Source of the DNA: Actinoplanes sp. NBC_00393
GTDB taxonomy: Bacteria > Actinomycetota > Actinomycetes > Mycobacteriales > Micromonosporaceae
Assembly (NCBI RefSeq): GCF_036053395.1
Contig: NZ_CP107942.1
Location: 8,512,501-8,576,500, forward strand
DNA length: 64,000 nt
Direction of reading: 5' to 3'
Made by a program: the position numbers and the translations under genes. Under the pieces are notes generated by a model that saw only the letters and a list, made by a program, of their open reading frames with translations, made no database searches and had not been told where the DNA came from. Of the stretch, positions 30,649 to 39,175 are shown in pieces (within the stretch, counting starts at the first letter, position 1; every line of letters begins with the position of its first letter).

Positions 30649-33162
30649 GTGACTGACACTCCCGAACCCCCGGACGGCGACGAACCTCAGGACGAGGCCG
30701 GCGGCGGTGTGACCCAGCGCGTCGAGCCGGTCGGCCTCGAGGTCGAGATGCAGCGCTCCTACCTCGACTACGCGATGAGCGTGATCGTGGGCCGTGCGCT
30801 GCCCGACGTCCGTGACGGTCTCAAGCCCGTACACCGCAAGATCCTGTATGCGATGTACGACGCCGGGTTCCGCCCGGACCGGGGTTACGTCAAGTGCGCC
30901 CGTGTCGTCGGCGACGTGATGGGCAACTACCACCCGCACGGCGACTCGTCGATCTACGACGCCCTGGTCCGGATGGGCCAGGTCTGGTCGCTGCGGTACC
31001 CGTTGATCGACGGCAACGGCAACTTCGGTTCGCCGGGTAACGACCCGCCGGCCGCCATGCGGTACACCGAGTCGAAGCTGTCCCCGCTCGCCATGGAGAT
31101 GCTGCGGGACATCGACGAGGACACCGTCGACATGCAGGACAACTACGACGGGCGTACCAAGGAGCCGACGATCCTGCCGGCCCGGTTCCCGAACCTGTTG
31201 GTCAACGGCTCCGAGGGCATTGCGGTCGGGATGGCGACCAAGATCCCACCGCACAACCTGCGGGAGATCGCGGCTGCCGTGCAGTGGCAGCTCGACAACC
31301 CCGAGTCGGACGAGGCGACCGCGCTCGAGGCGATGCTCGAGATCGTCAAGGGGCCGGACTTCCCGACCAAGGGCCTGATCGTCGGTCAGTCGGCGATCAC
31401 GGACGCCTACCGCACGGGCCGTGGGTCCATCCGGATGCGCGCGGTGGTCGAGGTCGAGGAGGACCAGCGCGGCCGGCCGTGTCTCGTGGTCACCGAGCTG
31501 CCGTACCAGGTGAATCCGGACAACCTCGCCGAGCGGGTCGCCGAGCTGGTCAAGGAGGGCAAGCTCACCGGCATCGCGGACATCCGGGATGAGTCGTCCG
31601 GGCGTACCGGAATGCGGTTGATCCTGGTTCTGAAGCGCGACGCGGTCGCCAAGGTCGTGCTGAACAACCTCTACAAGCACACCCAGCTGCAGGAGACGTT
31701 CGGCGCGAACATGCTGGCGCTGGTCGACGGCGTGCCGCGCACGCTGAACCTGGCGCAGTTCATCCGCTACTACGTCGACCACCAGATCGAGGTCATCCGC
31801 CGGCGGACGGCGTACCGCCTGCGCAAGGCCGAGGAACGCGCGCACATCCTGCGCGGTCTGGCCAAGGCGCTGGACATGCTCGACGAGGTCATCGCCCTGA
31901 TCCGGCGTTCGCCCACGGTGGAGGACTCCCGGCAGGGCCTGATGCAGCTGCTCGACGTCGACGAGGTCCAGGCGACCGCGATCCTCGACATGCAGCTGCG
32001 CCGTCTGGCTGCCCTCGAGCGGCAGCGGATCCTCGACGAGCTCGGCAAGATCGAGCTCGAGATCGCGGACCTCAAGGACATCCTCGCGAAGCCGGAGCGG
32101 CAGCGGGCGATCGTCTCCGACGAGCTCGGCGAGATCGTGCAGAAGTTCGGTGACGAGCGCCGTACGCAGATCATCCCGTTTGATGGTGAAGTGTCCATGG
32201 AGGACCTCATCACCCGGGAAGACGTTGTGGTGACGATCACACGAACCGGTTATGCGAAGCGCACCAAGGTCGACATGTACCGGTCGCAGAAGCGCGGTGG
32301 CAAGGGCGTCAGCGGCGCCACGCTGCGGCAGGACGACATCGTGTCGCACTTCTTCGTGATCTCGACCCACGACTGGATGCTGTTCTTCACCAACAAGGGC
32401 CGGGTCTACCGGGCCAAGGCGTACGAGCTGCCCGAGGCGAACCGGGTGGCGAAGGGCCAGCACGTCGCCAACCTGCTCGCCTTCCAGCCGGACGAGCACA
32501 TCGCCCAGGTCATCCAGATCTCGAACTACGGGGTCGCGCCGTACCTTGTGCTCGCCACTAAGAATGGCCTCGTGAAGAAGACGCGCCTGGAGGAATTTGA
32601 CTCCAACCGCAGCGGTGGCATCATCGCCATCAACCTGCGGGAGGATGACGAATTGGTGGGCGCGGCCCTGGTGGCACCGGAGGACGACCTCTTGCTGGTG
32701 TCCAAGAAAGCCCAGGCCATCCGGTTCAACGCGACCGACGATGCGCTTCGTCCGATGGGACGGGCCACGTCCGGTGTGATCGGCATGCGGTTCGGCGACA
32801 ACGACGAGCTCCTCGCGATGGAAGTGGTGCGCGAGGGTCTCGATGTGTTGGTCGCCACCGACGGTGGGTATGCGAAGCGCACGCCGATCGAGGAGTATCC
32901 CGTACAGGGCCGTGGCGGCAAGGGCGTGCTGACTGCCAAGATCACCGAGCGTCGTGGTGGACTTGTCGGTGCCTTGGTGATCGACCCGGAGGATGAACTA
33001 TTTGCCATCACCAGCAATGGTGGTGTCATCCGGACTCCCGTGAAGCCTGTACGGCGCACACGGGATCGGAACACAATGGGGGTCAAGCTGATGGACCTCC
33101 CTGAAGGTGTAACCATCGTGGCGCTTGCTCGCAATGCCGACGAGCCTGACGAACAGGACTAG
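30649..33162 (+). CDS. gyrA: DNA gyrase subunit A
   Basis: An 837-residue breakage-reunion subunit. The winged-helix domain carries the quinolone-interaction region [22 protein letters not shown], with Ser at the usual resistance position. The active-site Tyr is in [11 protein letters not shown]. The C-terminal DNA-wrapping propeller includes the GyrA-box [10 protein letters not shown] and later RGGKGVL repeats. GTG start. It forms the A2B2 gyrase that removes positive supercoils near the origin. Confidence 0.98.
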   Translation: MTDTPEPPDGDEPQDEAGGGVTQRVEPVGLEVEMQRSYLDYAMSVIVGRALPDVRDGLKPVHRKILYAMYDAGFRPDRGYVKCARVVGDVMGNYHPHGDSSIYDALVRMGQVWSLRYPLIDGNGNFGSPGNDPPAAMRYTESKLSPLAMEMLRDIDEDTVDMQDNYDGRTKEPTILPARFPNLLVNGSEGIAVGMATKIPPHNLREIAAAVQWQLDNPESDEATALEAMLEIVKGPDFPTKGLIVGQSAITDAYRTGRGSIRMRAVVEVEEDQRGRPCLVVTELPYQVNPDNLAERVAELVKEGKLTGIADIRDESSGRTGMRLILVLKRDAVAKVVLNNLYKHTQLQETFGANMLALVDGVPRTLNLAQFIRYYVDHQIEVIRRRTAYRLRKAEERAHILRGLAKALDMLDEVIALIRRSPTVEDSRQGLMQLLDVDEVQATAILDMQLRRLAALERQRILDELGKIELEIADLKDILAKPERQRAIVSDELGEIVQKFGDERRTQIIPFDGEVSMEDLITREDVVVTITRTGYAKRTKVDMYRSQKRGGKGVSGATLRQDDIVSHFFVISTHDWMLFFTNKGRVYRAKAYELPEANRVAKGQHVANLLAFQPDEHIAQVIQISNYGVAPYLVLATKNGLVKKTRLEEFDSNRSGGIIAINLREDDELVGAALVAPEDDLLLVSKKAQAIRFNATDDALRPMGRATSGVIGMRFGDNDELLAMEVVREGLDVLVATDGGYAKRTPIEEYPVQGRGGKGVLTAKITERRGGLVGALVIDPEDELFAITSNGGVIRTPVKPVRRTRDRNTMGVKLMDLPEGVTIVALARNADEPDEQD

Positions 33163-33165
33163 TTG

Positions 33166-34038
33166 ATGCCGGAGACACAGGCGAAGTCGGGGGGCCCGGG
33201 GAGCTCAGCGACTCCGGACGATGCGGCCAAGAAAGACGGCGCCGCAGCGAACGGTCGTGAGACCCCAGGGCGCGCCGCTGTCCCCGCCGATGCCCCGTCC
33301 CCGCCGAAGTTCACACGTGCGCCAGGGATGGCGCCGCCGCCCGGTGAGCCGGACGGCGCCGGCGAAGCGAAGCGCCCGGGCAACCCGGTGGTGAAGGGCT
33401 CGGCCTCCGTGCCGGTCGTCACCAAGGGCAAGGGCGCCGCACCGGGCTCGGCGAACACGCGTCCCGGGACCGCGGCGCCACCGGCGAATCAGGGGACGGC
33501 GCGGCCTTCGCAGCCGGCGGCAGCGGCACCGGCCGCTACCGGCGCCGCGAAACAGCGGACCGGTTCGGGGGCGCCCGCGGGTGCGGCAGCGGTCGGGGCA
33601 GCCCGTGTCTCGGAGGCGGTTCGGTCGGCCCGGACGACGGTGACGTCGGCTGCCGCTCGCGGTCCTCGGCGGGCCCGGCTCAACCTCAAGCGGATCGACC
33701 CGTGGTCCGTGATGAAGTTCTCGTTCGCGGTGTCGATCGTGCTCTTCATCGTGGTCGTCGTGGCGACCTCGGTGCTGTACCTCGCACTCGACACGATGGG
33801 CGTGTGGACCTCGGTCAACACCAGCCTCAAGGATCTGGTGACCGCCAGTGGCGGTGACGGCGGCGGTTCGGGCGGCACCTTCCGGATCACCGCGTGGGGC
33901 GTGATCGGCACGTCGATGCTGATCGGGGCGGTCAACGTGGTGCTCTTCACCGCGCTGGCCACCCTCGGGGCGTTCATCTACAACGTCTGCGCCGACCTGG
34001 TCGGCGGTGTCGAGCTCACGCTCGCCGAACGGGACTGA
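33166..34038 (+). CDS. DUF3566 membrane protein
   Basis: A 290-residue protein. About 165 residues of Pro/Ala/Gly-rich, basic cytoplasmic sequence precede the DUF3566 domain, which starts ARLNLKRIDPWSVMKFSFAVSIVLFIVVVVATSVLYLALDTMGVW in pieces typical of the family. A second helix is TSMLIGAVNVVLFTALATLGAFIYN. This is the mycobacterial Rv0007 position after gyrA. Either a TTG at 33163 directly after the gyrA stop or the ATG at 33166 could start it; I prefer the ATG. Confidence 0.9.
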   Translation: MPETQAKSGGPGSSATPDDAAKKDGAAANGRETPGRAAVPADAPSPPKFTRAPGMAPPPGEPDGAGEAKRPGNPVVKGSASVPVVTKGKGAAPGSANTRPGTAAPPANQGTARPSQPAAAAPAATGAAKQRTGSGAPAGAAAVGAARVSEAVRSARTTVTSAAARGPRRARLNLKRIDPWSVMKFSFAVSIVLFIVVVVATSVLYLALDTMGVWTSVNTSLKDLVTASGGDGGGSGGTFRITAWGVIGTSMLIGAVNVVLFTALATLGAFIYNVCADLVGGVELTLAERD

Positions 34039-34045
34039 TGACGCG

Positions 34046-34088
34046 ATCGGGTTGCGAGCCACCCCGCTTTGGAGGCTCGCAACCCGAT
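34046..34088 (+). terminator. 15-bp hairpin after DUF3566 gene
   Basis: The arms 34046-34060 and 34074-34088 are perfectly complementary (ATCGGGTTGCGAGCC) with a 13-nt loop. It separates the gyrase transcript from the tRNA-Ile gene. Confidence 0.85.
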
Positions 34089-34113
34089 GCGGTAACGTTC
34101 CCTTCGCAGCTGA

Positions 34114-34187
34114 GGGGCTATAGCTCAGTCGGTTAGAGCGCAGAGCTGATAACTCTGAGGTCGATGGTTCGATTCCATCTAGCCCCA
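34114..34187 (+). tRNA. tRNA-Ile (GAT)
   Basis: A complete cloverleaf: acceptor GGGGCTA/TAGCCCC, D-arm AGCTCAGTCGGTTAGAGC, anticodon stem CAGAG/CTCTG with loop CTGATAA (anticodon GAT), T-arm GATGGTTCGATTCCATC, discriminator A. CCA is not encoded. Confidence 0.97.
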
Positions 34188-34301
34188 CGAGCGATGGGTC
34201 CTGTGTCCGCGGGTCACGCGGACCGGGATCGCTCGTAACCCCACGTTGCGGTGGTGGCGCTCGGCGTGCCGATCGCCGGCGCAGTGAGGGAGGAATCTTT
34301 A

Positions 34302-34430
34302 ATGCTGAAGAAGCTCCTGATCATTGCTGGTGTTGCTGGCGCGGCCTTTCTGATCGTGAAGAAGGTCAAGGCCTCCAGTGACGAGCGTGCCCTGTGGCAC
34401 GAGGCGACCACGGCTCCCGATCTTCGCTGA
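34302..34430 (+). CDS. DLW-39 family small protein
   Basis: A 42-residue protein beginning MLKKLLIIAGVAGAAFLIVK: one short membrane helix with a Lys-rich start and a cytoplasmic tail ending SSDERALWHEATTAPDLR. GGGAGGA lies 7-12 nt upstream. This small family lies between the tRNA-Ile and tRNA-Ala genes downstream of gyrA in many actinobacteria. Function is unknown. Confidence 0.85.
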   Translation: MLKKLLIIAGVAGAAFLIVKKVKASSDERALWHEATTAPDLR

Positions 34431-34436
34431 GATTTC

Positions 34437-34509
34437 GGGGCCCTAGCTCAACTGGCAGAGCACCGCCTTTGCAAGGCGGGGGTTAGGGGTTCAAGTCCCC
34501 TGGGCTCCA
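34437..34509 (+). tRNA. tRNA-Ala (TGC)
   Basis: Acceptor GGGGCCC/GGGCTCC, D-arm AGCTCAACTGGCAGAGC, anticodon stem CCGCC/GGCGG with loop TTTGCAA (anticodon TGC), T-arm AGGGGTTCAAGTCCCCT, discriminator A. CCA is not encoded. Confidence 0.97.
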
Positions 34510-34519
34510 CAAACTTTCC

Positions 34520-34557
34520 GGCGCTCCGCCCGCTTTGCGGGTAGGGCGCCTTTTGTG
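34520..34557 (+). terminator. Terminator after tRNA-Ala
   Basis: A hairpin with arms 34520-34533 and 34537-34550 (a few mismatches) is followed by TTTTGTGTT. Confidence 0.7.
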
Positions 34558-34614
34558 TTGGTGATCATGGTTTGCGGGCGGCGCCCGGCCTCGTTTCTTT
34601 GATCTACTGGCTCG

Positions 34615-35301
34615 GTGAATCGCCGCTCCACCCTCCTTCTCGTAGCCCTGGCCGGGCTGGCCGGGTGTTCCGCGCCCGGCGTGGCCGTGTCCGCGGCCAG
34701 CCCGTCCAGCAGTGTTGCTCCGGATTTCGGCTGGGTGGAGCGCGACCCGGCGCTCGCCAGCGGGTTCTGCTTCACGCTGGTGCAGGGGCTGACCCCGGTC
34801 GAGGTGGCCGAGCGGCTGGGCGGGACCGAGCTGGAGCGGGTCGAGTGGGTCCGGCTGGTCAGTGGTGGTGACGGGGAACAGGCCGGCACCGATCGGTACT
34901 TCATCGGGGTGGCCCGGATCGGCGACTGGTCGTTGATCGTCGAGGACAACGGGGCGTTAGGGGTCGCTCAGAAGGTCATCAGCCCGCTTTCTGCCGGCCG
35001 GACGGTCCTGGTGTACCGCAGCGACGCCGCGGGCCGTGGACGGCTGCTGGCGCTGCGGGACGAGGAACTCGCTCTGGACTACGACTCCGGCGCTCCGGGA
35101 ACGACCACCGGCACCGGGTTGGCAGAGTTCCAGCCCGCGCTGAGGGCGGTCGGTCTCGTCGGGGATGCGACAGTGACTTCAGCAGTGACCGAGCCCACGG
35201 TGCCGGCCCTGGAATTCCTTGCTGAGCAGACCGGAGTCCCGCTGACCCGGGCTCAGCTCACCGAACGGACGTATCTGCTGGTCACCGTTCCGAAGACGTA
35301 G
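34615..35301 (+). CDS. Lipoprotein with DUF6461-like domain
   Basis: A 228-residue protein with a GTG start. A short basic n-region and hydrophobic stretch end in the lipobox LAGC (Cys ~18), so it is probably a membrane-anchored lipoprotein. The rest resembles the DUF6461 family in GFCFTLVQGLTPVEVAERLGG and in DWSLIVEDNGALGVA. The family's function is not established to my knowledge. No operon partner is evident; the next gene starts 93 bp later. Confidence 0.75.
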   Translation: MNRRSTLLLVALAGLAGCSAPGVAVSAASPSSSVAPDFGWVERDPALASGFCFTLVQGLTPVEVAERLGGTELERVEWVRLVSGGDGEQAGTDRYFIGVARIGDWSLIVEDNGALGVAQKVISPLSAGRTVLVYRSDAAGRGRLLALRDEELALDYDSGAPGTTTGTGLAEFQPALRAVGLVGDATVTSAVTEPTVPALEFLAEQTGVPLTRAQLTERTYLLVTVPKT

Positions 35302-35333
35302 ATCCGCATTTGCCCGTTCTTCATGTGCCGAAG

Positions 35334-35342
35334 TTATCCACA
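35334..35342 (+). promoter_or_regulatory. Perfect DnaA box upstream of the Nudix gene
   Basis: TTATCCACA, 53 bp before the Nudix GTG start. Confidence 0.5.
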
Positions 35343-35394
35343 GAGGAATGACGGAGAACTGCGCGGCACAGTTTCGGCAGTTAGCCTGCGTTGC

Positions 35395-35904
35395 GTGAGC
35401 GAACGAAGACGGGCCGCCGCCGTGATCGTGCGGGACGGCCGTGTGCTGATGGTGCACGAGCGCAGCCGGCGATCCGGTGGCGGCGAGTGGTGGACTCTGC
35501 CGGGCGGTGGGCTACGCCCCGGCGAGACAGCCGAGGAAGCACTGCGCCGCGAGGTCTTCGAGGAGACCGGGCTGGTGGTCAGCGACGCGCAGTACGTGCT
35601 CGAGATGCCGTACCCGTCGGGCATGACATCGGTCTTCGCGGTGACCGTCGCGGACGGCGAGCCACGAGCCGGCCAGGACGACGGATTCGGGCCCGAACCG
35701 CTCGGCGTTGACTGGCTACCGGTGCCCGAGCTGCCGATAGAGACCCACGGGGTGCCGGTGCCACCACTGATGGTGGTGCTGCCGACCCTGGCGGGTCACG
35801 CTGAGGGCGCTGAATCGGTCGCGGCGGACGTGGTCGAGGGCTCGGCTGCGGGAGCCGGCAGGACGGGCACAGCGACCGAGCGGCGGCGTTCCACGACGAA
35901 GTAG
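35395..35904 (+). CDS. Nudix hydrolase
   Basis: A 169-residue Nudix protein. The signature GX5EX7REXXEEXGX is complete: GGGLRPGETAEEALRREVFEETGLV. It hydrolyses a nucleoside diphosphate linked to some other group; the substrate cannot be inferred. The GTG at 35395 is chosen because the domain starts at once (SERRRAAAVIVRDGRVLMV); an upstream ATG at 35323 adds 24 atypical residues over the DnaA box. The last ~36 residues are low-complexity and overlap the convergent membrane gene by 109 bp. Confidence 0.88.
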   Translation: MSERRRAAAVIVRDGRVLMVHERSRRSGGGEWWTLPGGGLRPGETAEEALRREVFEETGLVVSDAQYVLEMPYPSGMTSVFAVTVADGEPRAGQDDGFGPEPLGVDWLPVPELPIETHGVPVPPLMVVLPTLAGHAEGAESVAADVVEGSAAGAGRTGTATERRRSTTK

Positions 35905-36239
35905 GCGCAGCAGGCGGCGTAACCGACGGTCAGGAAGAGCCCGAGGGCTCGCACCGGTAGTGACGTGGCCGGCAGCAGGGCGGTGGCGCACACCGACCAG
36001 CACCCCAGCAGCGCGGTGTTCACGGTGTCGTGCCGTCCCCAGCCGCCCGTCGACCGGCGGCGGGCCTGACGCTGGATCTCGACGATGAGAGCGTGCGACA
36101 TGCCGGCCGCGAGCAGCCCGAGCAGGAGGGTGGAGAAGAACGAACGGTGTCCGCCCGCCACCGCCACCAATGCGGTGGCCCCCGTCAGAAGGGCGAGGCC
36201 ACTGACGGTCCCGACTCGTGCTTTCCGGCGGTCCTCCAC
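35796..36239 (-). CDS. Small multi-span membrane protein
   Basis: About 147 residues from the GTG at 36239 (MEDRRKARVGTVSGLALLTG), with about four membrane helices (VSGLALLTGATALVAVAGG, STLLLGLLAAGMSHALIV, NTALLGCWSVCATALLPA, LGLFLTVGYAACCAYFVV) and a Pro/Ala/Ser-rich tail. Longer starts exist (ATG at 36326, 36350 and 36416), but the last two would run into the divergent ybaK-like gene. I recognise no family. The 3' end overlaps the Nudix gene. Confidence 0.65.
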   Translation of the reverse strand: MEDRRKARVGTVSGLALLTGATALVAVAGGHRSFFSTLLLGLLAAGMSHALIVEIQRQARRRSTGGWGRHDTVNTALLGCWSVCATALLPATSLPVRALGLFLTVGYAACCAYFVVERRRSVAVPVLPAPAAEPSTTSAATDSAPSA

Positions 36240-36339
36240 AAACCCTGACGGTCGGCAAGATCCGGCGAAAACTGAGGAGTCGGCGGCCGGCACGTGGTAT
36301 CGGTGCCCGGATGTGTCGAGATCCATCCGCTGGGCGATT

Positions 36340-36903
36340 ATGGCGGACATGATGGGAAGCCTGCAGACCGAATCCGCCCAGTCCCGCCTCGACCTGCTCG
36401 CCCCGCCGGTGGCCAAGGCCCTTGCGGTCTGGCCGGTCGAGGCGCCGATCGACGCGGATCAGGTGATGGTGGCGCCGATCGATCCGGGGCTGGCTGACAC
36501 GGCTGCGTTCTGCGAGGCGTACGGGGTGAGCCTGGCCGAGTCCGCGAACTGCGTGATCGTCGCCGGCCGCCGTGGCGAGATCACCAAGTACGCCGCCTGC
36601 ATCATCCTGGCCACCACCCGTGCCGATGTGAACGGGGTGGTCCGCCGGCACCTCGACGTCCGCAAGGCCAGCTTCGCTCCGATGGAGGAGGCGGTGGCGC
36701 TGACCGGGATGGAGTACGGCGGGATCACCCCGATCGGCCTCCCGGCGTCCTGGCCGGTGCTGGTCGACGCCCGGGTGGTGGCGACCCCGCACGTGATCAT
36801 CGGCTCGGGGGTCCGGAACAGCAAGATTGCCATTGCCGGACCCGCGCTGGGTGCGCTACCCGGTGCCGAGGTGATCGACGGTCTTGCCCGCGAGATTGCC
36901 TGA
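36340..36903 (+). CDS. YbaK/EbsC-family aminoacyl-tRNA deacylase
   Basis: A 187-residue YbaK-fold protein. Features of the editing domain are seen in ANCVIVAGRRGEITKYAACIILATTRADVNGVVRRHLDVRKASFAPMEEAVALTG in pieces, with the Lys in RKASFAP and the later GGITPIGLP. Members hydrolyse mischarged tRNAs such as Cys-tRNA(Pro). Notably prolyl-tRNA synthetase is encoded 2.3 kb away. Start at ATG 36340; ATGs at 36349 and 36352 are alternatives. Divergent from the small membrane gene. Confidence 0.88.
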   Translation: MADMMGSLQTESAQSRLDLLAPPVAKALAVWPVEAPIDADQVMVAPIDPGLADTAAFCEAYGVSLAESANCVIVAGRRGEITKYAACIILATTRADVNGVVRRHLDVRKASFAPMEEAVALTGMEYGGITPIGLPASWPVLVDARVVATPHVIIGSGVRNSKIAIAGPALGALPGAEVIDGLAREIA

Positions 36904-36923
36904 CGGCGACGCTCGTCGATGTC

Positions 36924-36937
36924 GTTCCACGTGAAAC
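36924..36937. promoter_or_regulatory. parS: parS-like site, one mismatch, on the right arm
   Basis: GTTCCACGTGAAAC differs from the parS core at one base. It lies between the convergent ybaK-like and dsbA-like genes, about 14 kb right of oriC. Confidence 0.65.
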
Positions 36938-36938
36938 G

Positions 36939-37586
36939 TCATCGACCGATGTCGACGGCAGTCCGGCGGGCGATCTCTTCGAAGGCGGCGAGGAGGGTGG
37001 CCGGTTCCTGGGCGCCCTGCACCGCGTACTTCCCGTCGATGATGAAGGTCGGGACGCTGGTGATGCCGAGTTCCCGGGCCTCGTTCAGATCGGTCTGGAC
37101 GGCGCTCGTGCCGGCCTCGGACTCGAGGTAGGCCAGAGCTTCGGCCTCGTCGAGCCCGATCGACGCGGCGACGCCGGCGAGGGCCGGAAGCGAACCGATG
37201 TCGACCCCGTCGGTGAAGTGCGCCCGCTGCAGCGCGTCCAGCATGTCCGCCTGCCGCTCCAGCGTCGCCGCCCAGGCGATCAGCCGGTGCGCCGCGAACG
37301 TGTTCGCCGCGATGGCGCGATCGAAGTCCAACGTCAGATCGTCGGCCTTGGCGACCTCGGTCACCTGGGCGAACATCTGCTCGGCGCGGGCCGGGCCACC
37401 GAACTTGTCGGCCATCACCTGCTTGATCGGCAGAGGCTCGGGCACCGGTGCGGGATTCAACTGATACGCCCGGTAGGTGATGGTGGCCGTCCCGTCGAAC
37501 TCGGCCAGCGCCTTCTCCAGCCGCCGCTTGCCGATGTAGCACCACGGGCACACCACGTCGGACCAGACCTGAATATCCAACTTCAC
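36939..37586 (-). CDS. DsbA-family (FrnE-like) thiol oxidoreductase
   Basis: A 215-residue cytoplasmic protein with a thioredoxin fold and helical insert. The active site CPWC is at residues 13-16 (WSDVVCPWCYIGKRRLEKAL); the cis-Pro segment is ITSVPTFIIDGKYAVQGAQ. No signal peptide is present, as in FrnE/YwbO-type 2-hydroxychromene isomerase relatives. The ATG overlaps the sufE stop by 4 bp (ATGA), so it is co-translated with sufE. Confidence 0.92.
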   Translation of the reverse strand: MKLDIQVWSDVVCPWCYIGKRRLEKALAEFDGTATITYRAYQLNPAPVPEPLPIKQVMADKFGGPARAEQMFAQVTEVAKADDLTLDFDRAIAANTFAAHRLIAWAATLERQADMLDALQRAHFTDGVDIGSLPALAGVAASIGLDEAEALAYLESEAGTSAVQTDLNEARELGITSVPTFIIDGKYAVQGAQEPATLLAAFEEIARRTAVDIGR

Positions 37587-38020
37587 TCCGTCTCGCTCGA
37601 CTGCTCGGCCACCTGGCGCTTCAACCGGGCCAGGATCGCCGTACCACCACGGACCCGCAGCGGACTGATCGCCTGGGCCAGCCCCATCCGGGCATAGAGA
37701 TCATCCGGCACGGCCGCCACCTCCGCCGCGGACGCCCCTGCCAGACCCTCGGCGAGGATGCCGGCGAACGCCCGCGTGGTCGGTGCTTCCGGCGGACAAT
37801 CGAAATGGGTCACCACCGTGCCGTCCGGCTGCACGAGCGCCTTGAGGAAGAACGCCGTCTGACACTCCGGAACCTGCTCCATGCCGTCGTGCCCGGCCAG
37901 CTCGGCAGGCAGCGGCGGCACGGCGTCGGAAAACTCCAGCAGCATCTCCAGCACCACGTCCCGGGGCGCGGAGGCGAACTCATCGACGATCTCAGCCAGC
38001 TTCGGCGGCATGTCACTCAC
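37583..38020 (-). CDS. sufE: SufE-family sulfur acceptor
   Basis: A 145-residue SufE protein, which takes persulfide sulfur from a SufS-type cysteine desulfurase. The acceptor Cys is residue 53 in VPECQTAFFLKALVQPDG. FDCPPEAPTTRAFAGILAEGL is a typical downstream segment. It is followed by the dsbA-like gene with overlap. A rhodanese (sseA), often linked to sufE in actinobacteria, lies 3.8 kb away beyond proS. Confidence 0.93.
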   Translation of the reverse strand: MSDMPPKLAEIVDEFASAPRDVVLEMLLEFSDAVPPLPAELAGHDGMEQVPECQTAFFLKALVQPDGTVVTHFDCPPEAPTTRAFAGILAEGLAGASAAEVAAVPDDLYARMGLAQAISPLRVRGGTAILARLKRQVAEQSSETE

Positions 38021-38753
38021 GGTTCGACCCTACGCGCGAACCTTGATGGGTACGGGCTACGTGTCTTCAACCACAGCTACGGGGCGCTTCGGCTACCACG
38101 CGGCCGGCAGCCTACTCGCGGCCCCAGCGCGGCCGCCGGGCCCATGCAGGTGGTCCCGCGACGCCCGTTCCGCCGAGCCGCAACTTCCCGGACCCAGCCG
38201 TCGCTGGCTCCCGAACTCCAGCCGTCGCTGGCTTCTGGGACTCCAGCTGTCGCTGACTTCCCGGGCCCGCGCCCGTCGCCAGTTTCCCGGATCGCAGCCG
38301 TGGCCTAGCGCAGGCTATGCCGAGTGATCGCTTCCTTCCGCCCCCGGCCAGTTCCACTCGTCGCCGTCAGTCAGGCCCCGAATGAGCGTGCTGTTCCCTG
38401 CGTGAGCGACGGCTGGTGAGGCGGGCCGTCGGTCAGGCAGGTAATGGGTGTGCTGTTGCCTGCGTGGGCGGCGGCTGGGTGGGGCGGGCCGTTGGTCAGG
38501 CCGGGAATGAGGGTGCTGTTACCTGCGTGAGCGACGGCTGGGTGAGGCGGGCCGTCAACCAGGCAGGTAATGGGTGTGCTGTGGCTGCTTGGGTGGCGGC
38601 TGCGTGGGCTATCGAGGGCGGGCATGGGGTGTGGCTTGACCCGTGGGTGAGCCCGGCGGGCGCGTTGGCGGCCGCGACCCGGCTGGTGCGTCGCGGTGTA
38701 GTTCGGGGCGGTGTAGCTGTGGTTGGGGACGCGTAGGTCGTACCGGAAAGGGG
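38021..38753. other. Repeat-bearing spacer between sufE and the CBS gene
   Basis: No convincing gene. Three copies of a CCAGCCGTCGCTGGCT-type element, each with AGCC/GGCT arms, lie at 38194, 38218 and 38243. Four 63-bp tandem repeats follow at 38364-38614. Confidence 0.6.
38364..38614. repeat. 63-bp tandem repeat, 4 copies
   Basis: Units begin at 38364 (62 bp), 38426, 38489 and 38552, each starting CCGTYRRTCAGG and containing ATGRGYGTGCTGTT and GCGACGGCTGG. The last copy decays. Because 63 is a multiple of three, both strands give 21-residue periodic peptides, but no ribosome site or known family supports a gene. Confidence 0.85.
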
Positions 38754-39143
38754 TTATGCGGCGGCCGAGGTGGGCAGGAGCGCGACGTCGCTGAGGCTGA
38801 TGATGCCTACGACCTTGCGGTCTGCGTCGCAGACCAGCAGGCGGCGGACGCCGCGGTCACGCATCGCCTGGACCGATTCCTCCACGGTGGCGCTCTGCTC
38901 GATCATGATCAGCTCGCGGCTGGCGATGGCGCCCAGTGTGGTGGTGCGGGTGGGCAGGCCTTCGGCCACGGCTCGGACGACGATGTCGCGGTCGGTCACG
39001 ATGCCGGCCATCGTGGGGCCGCGGGTGACCACCACGTCGCCGATGCCCTGGTCGCGCATGGCCTGCGCGGCCTCGTCGAGCGAAGTGTCTTCCGGCAGGT
39101 AGACCACCTGTCGGGTCATCGCGTCCGCGACCAGTCTGACCAT
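38754..39143 (-). CDS. CBS-domain pair protein
   Basis: A 129-residue protein consisting of two CBS motifs: VADAMTRQVVYLPEDTSLDEAAQAM ... GIVTDRDIVVRAVAEG and IASRELIMIEQSATVEESVQAM ... VVGIISLSDVALL. Such stand-alone pairs bind adenine nucleotides and sense energy or stress. The ATG at 39143 has GGAGGG 8-12 nt upstream; an earlier ATG at 39173 would lie against the proS stop. It follows proS on the same strand. Confidence 0.9.
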   Translation of the reverse strand: MVRLVADAMTRQVVYLPEDTSLDEAAQAMRDQGIGDVVVTRGPTMAGIVTDRDIVVRAVAEGLPTRTTTLGAIASRELIMIEQSATVEESVQAMRDRGVRRLLVCDADRKVVGIISLSDVALLPTSAAA

Positions 39144-39175
39144 GCCCCTGACCCTCCATCGGCGTTGTGACACGG

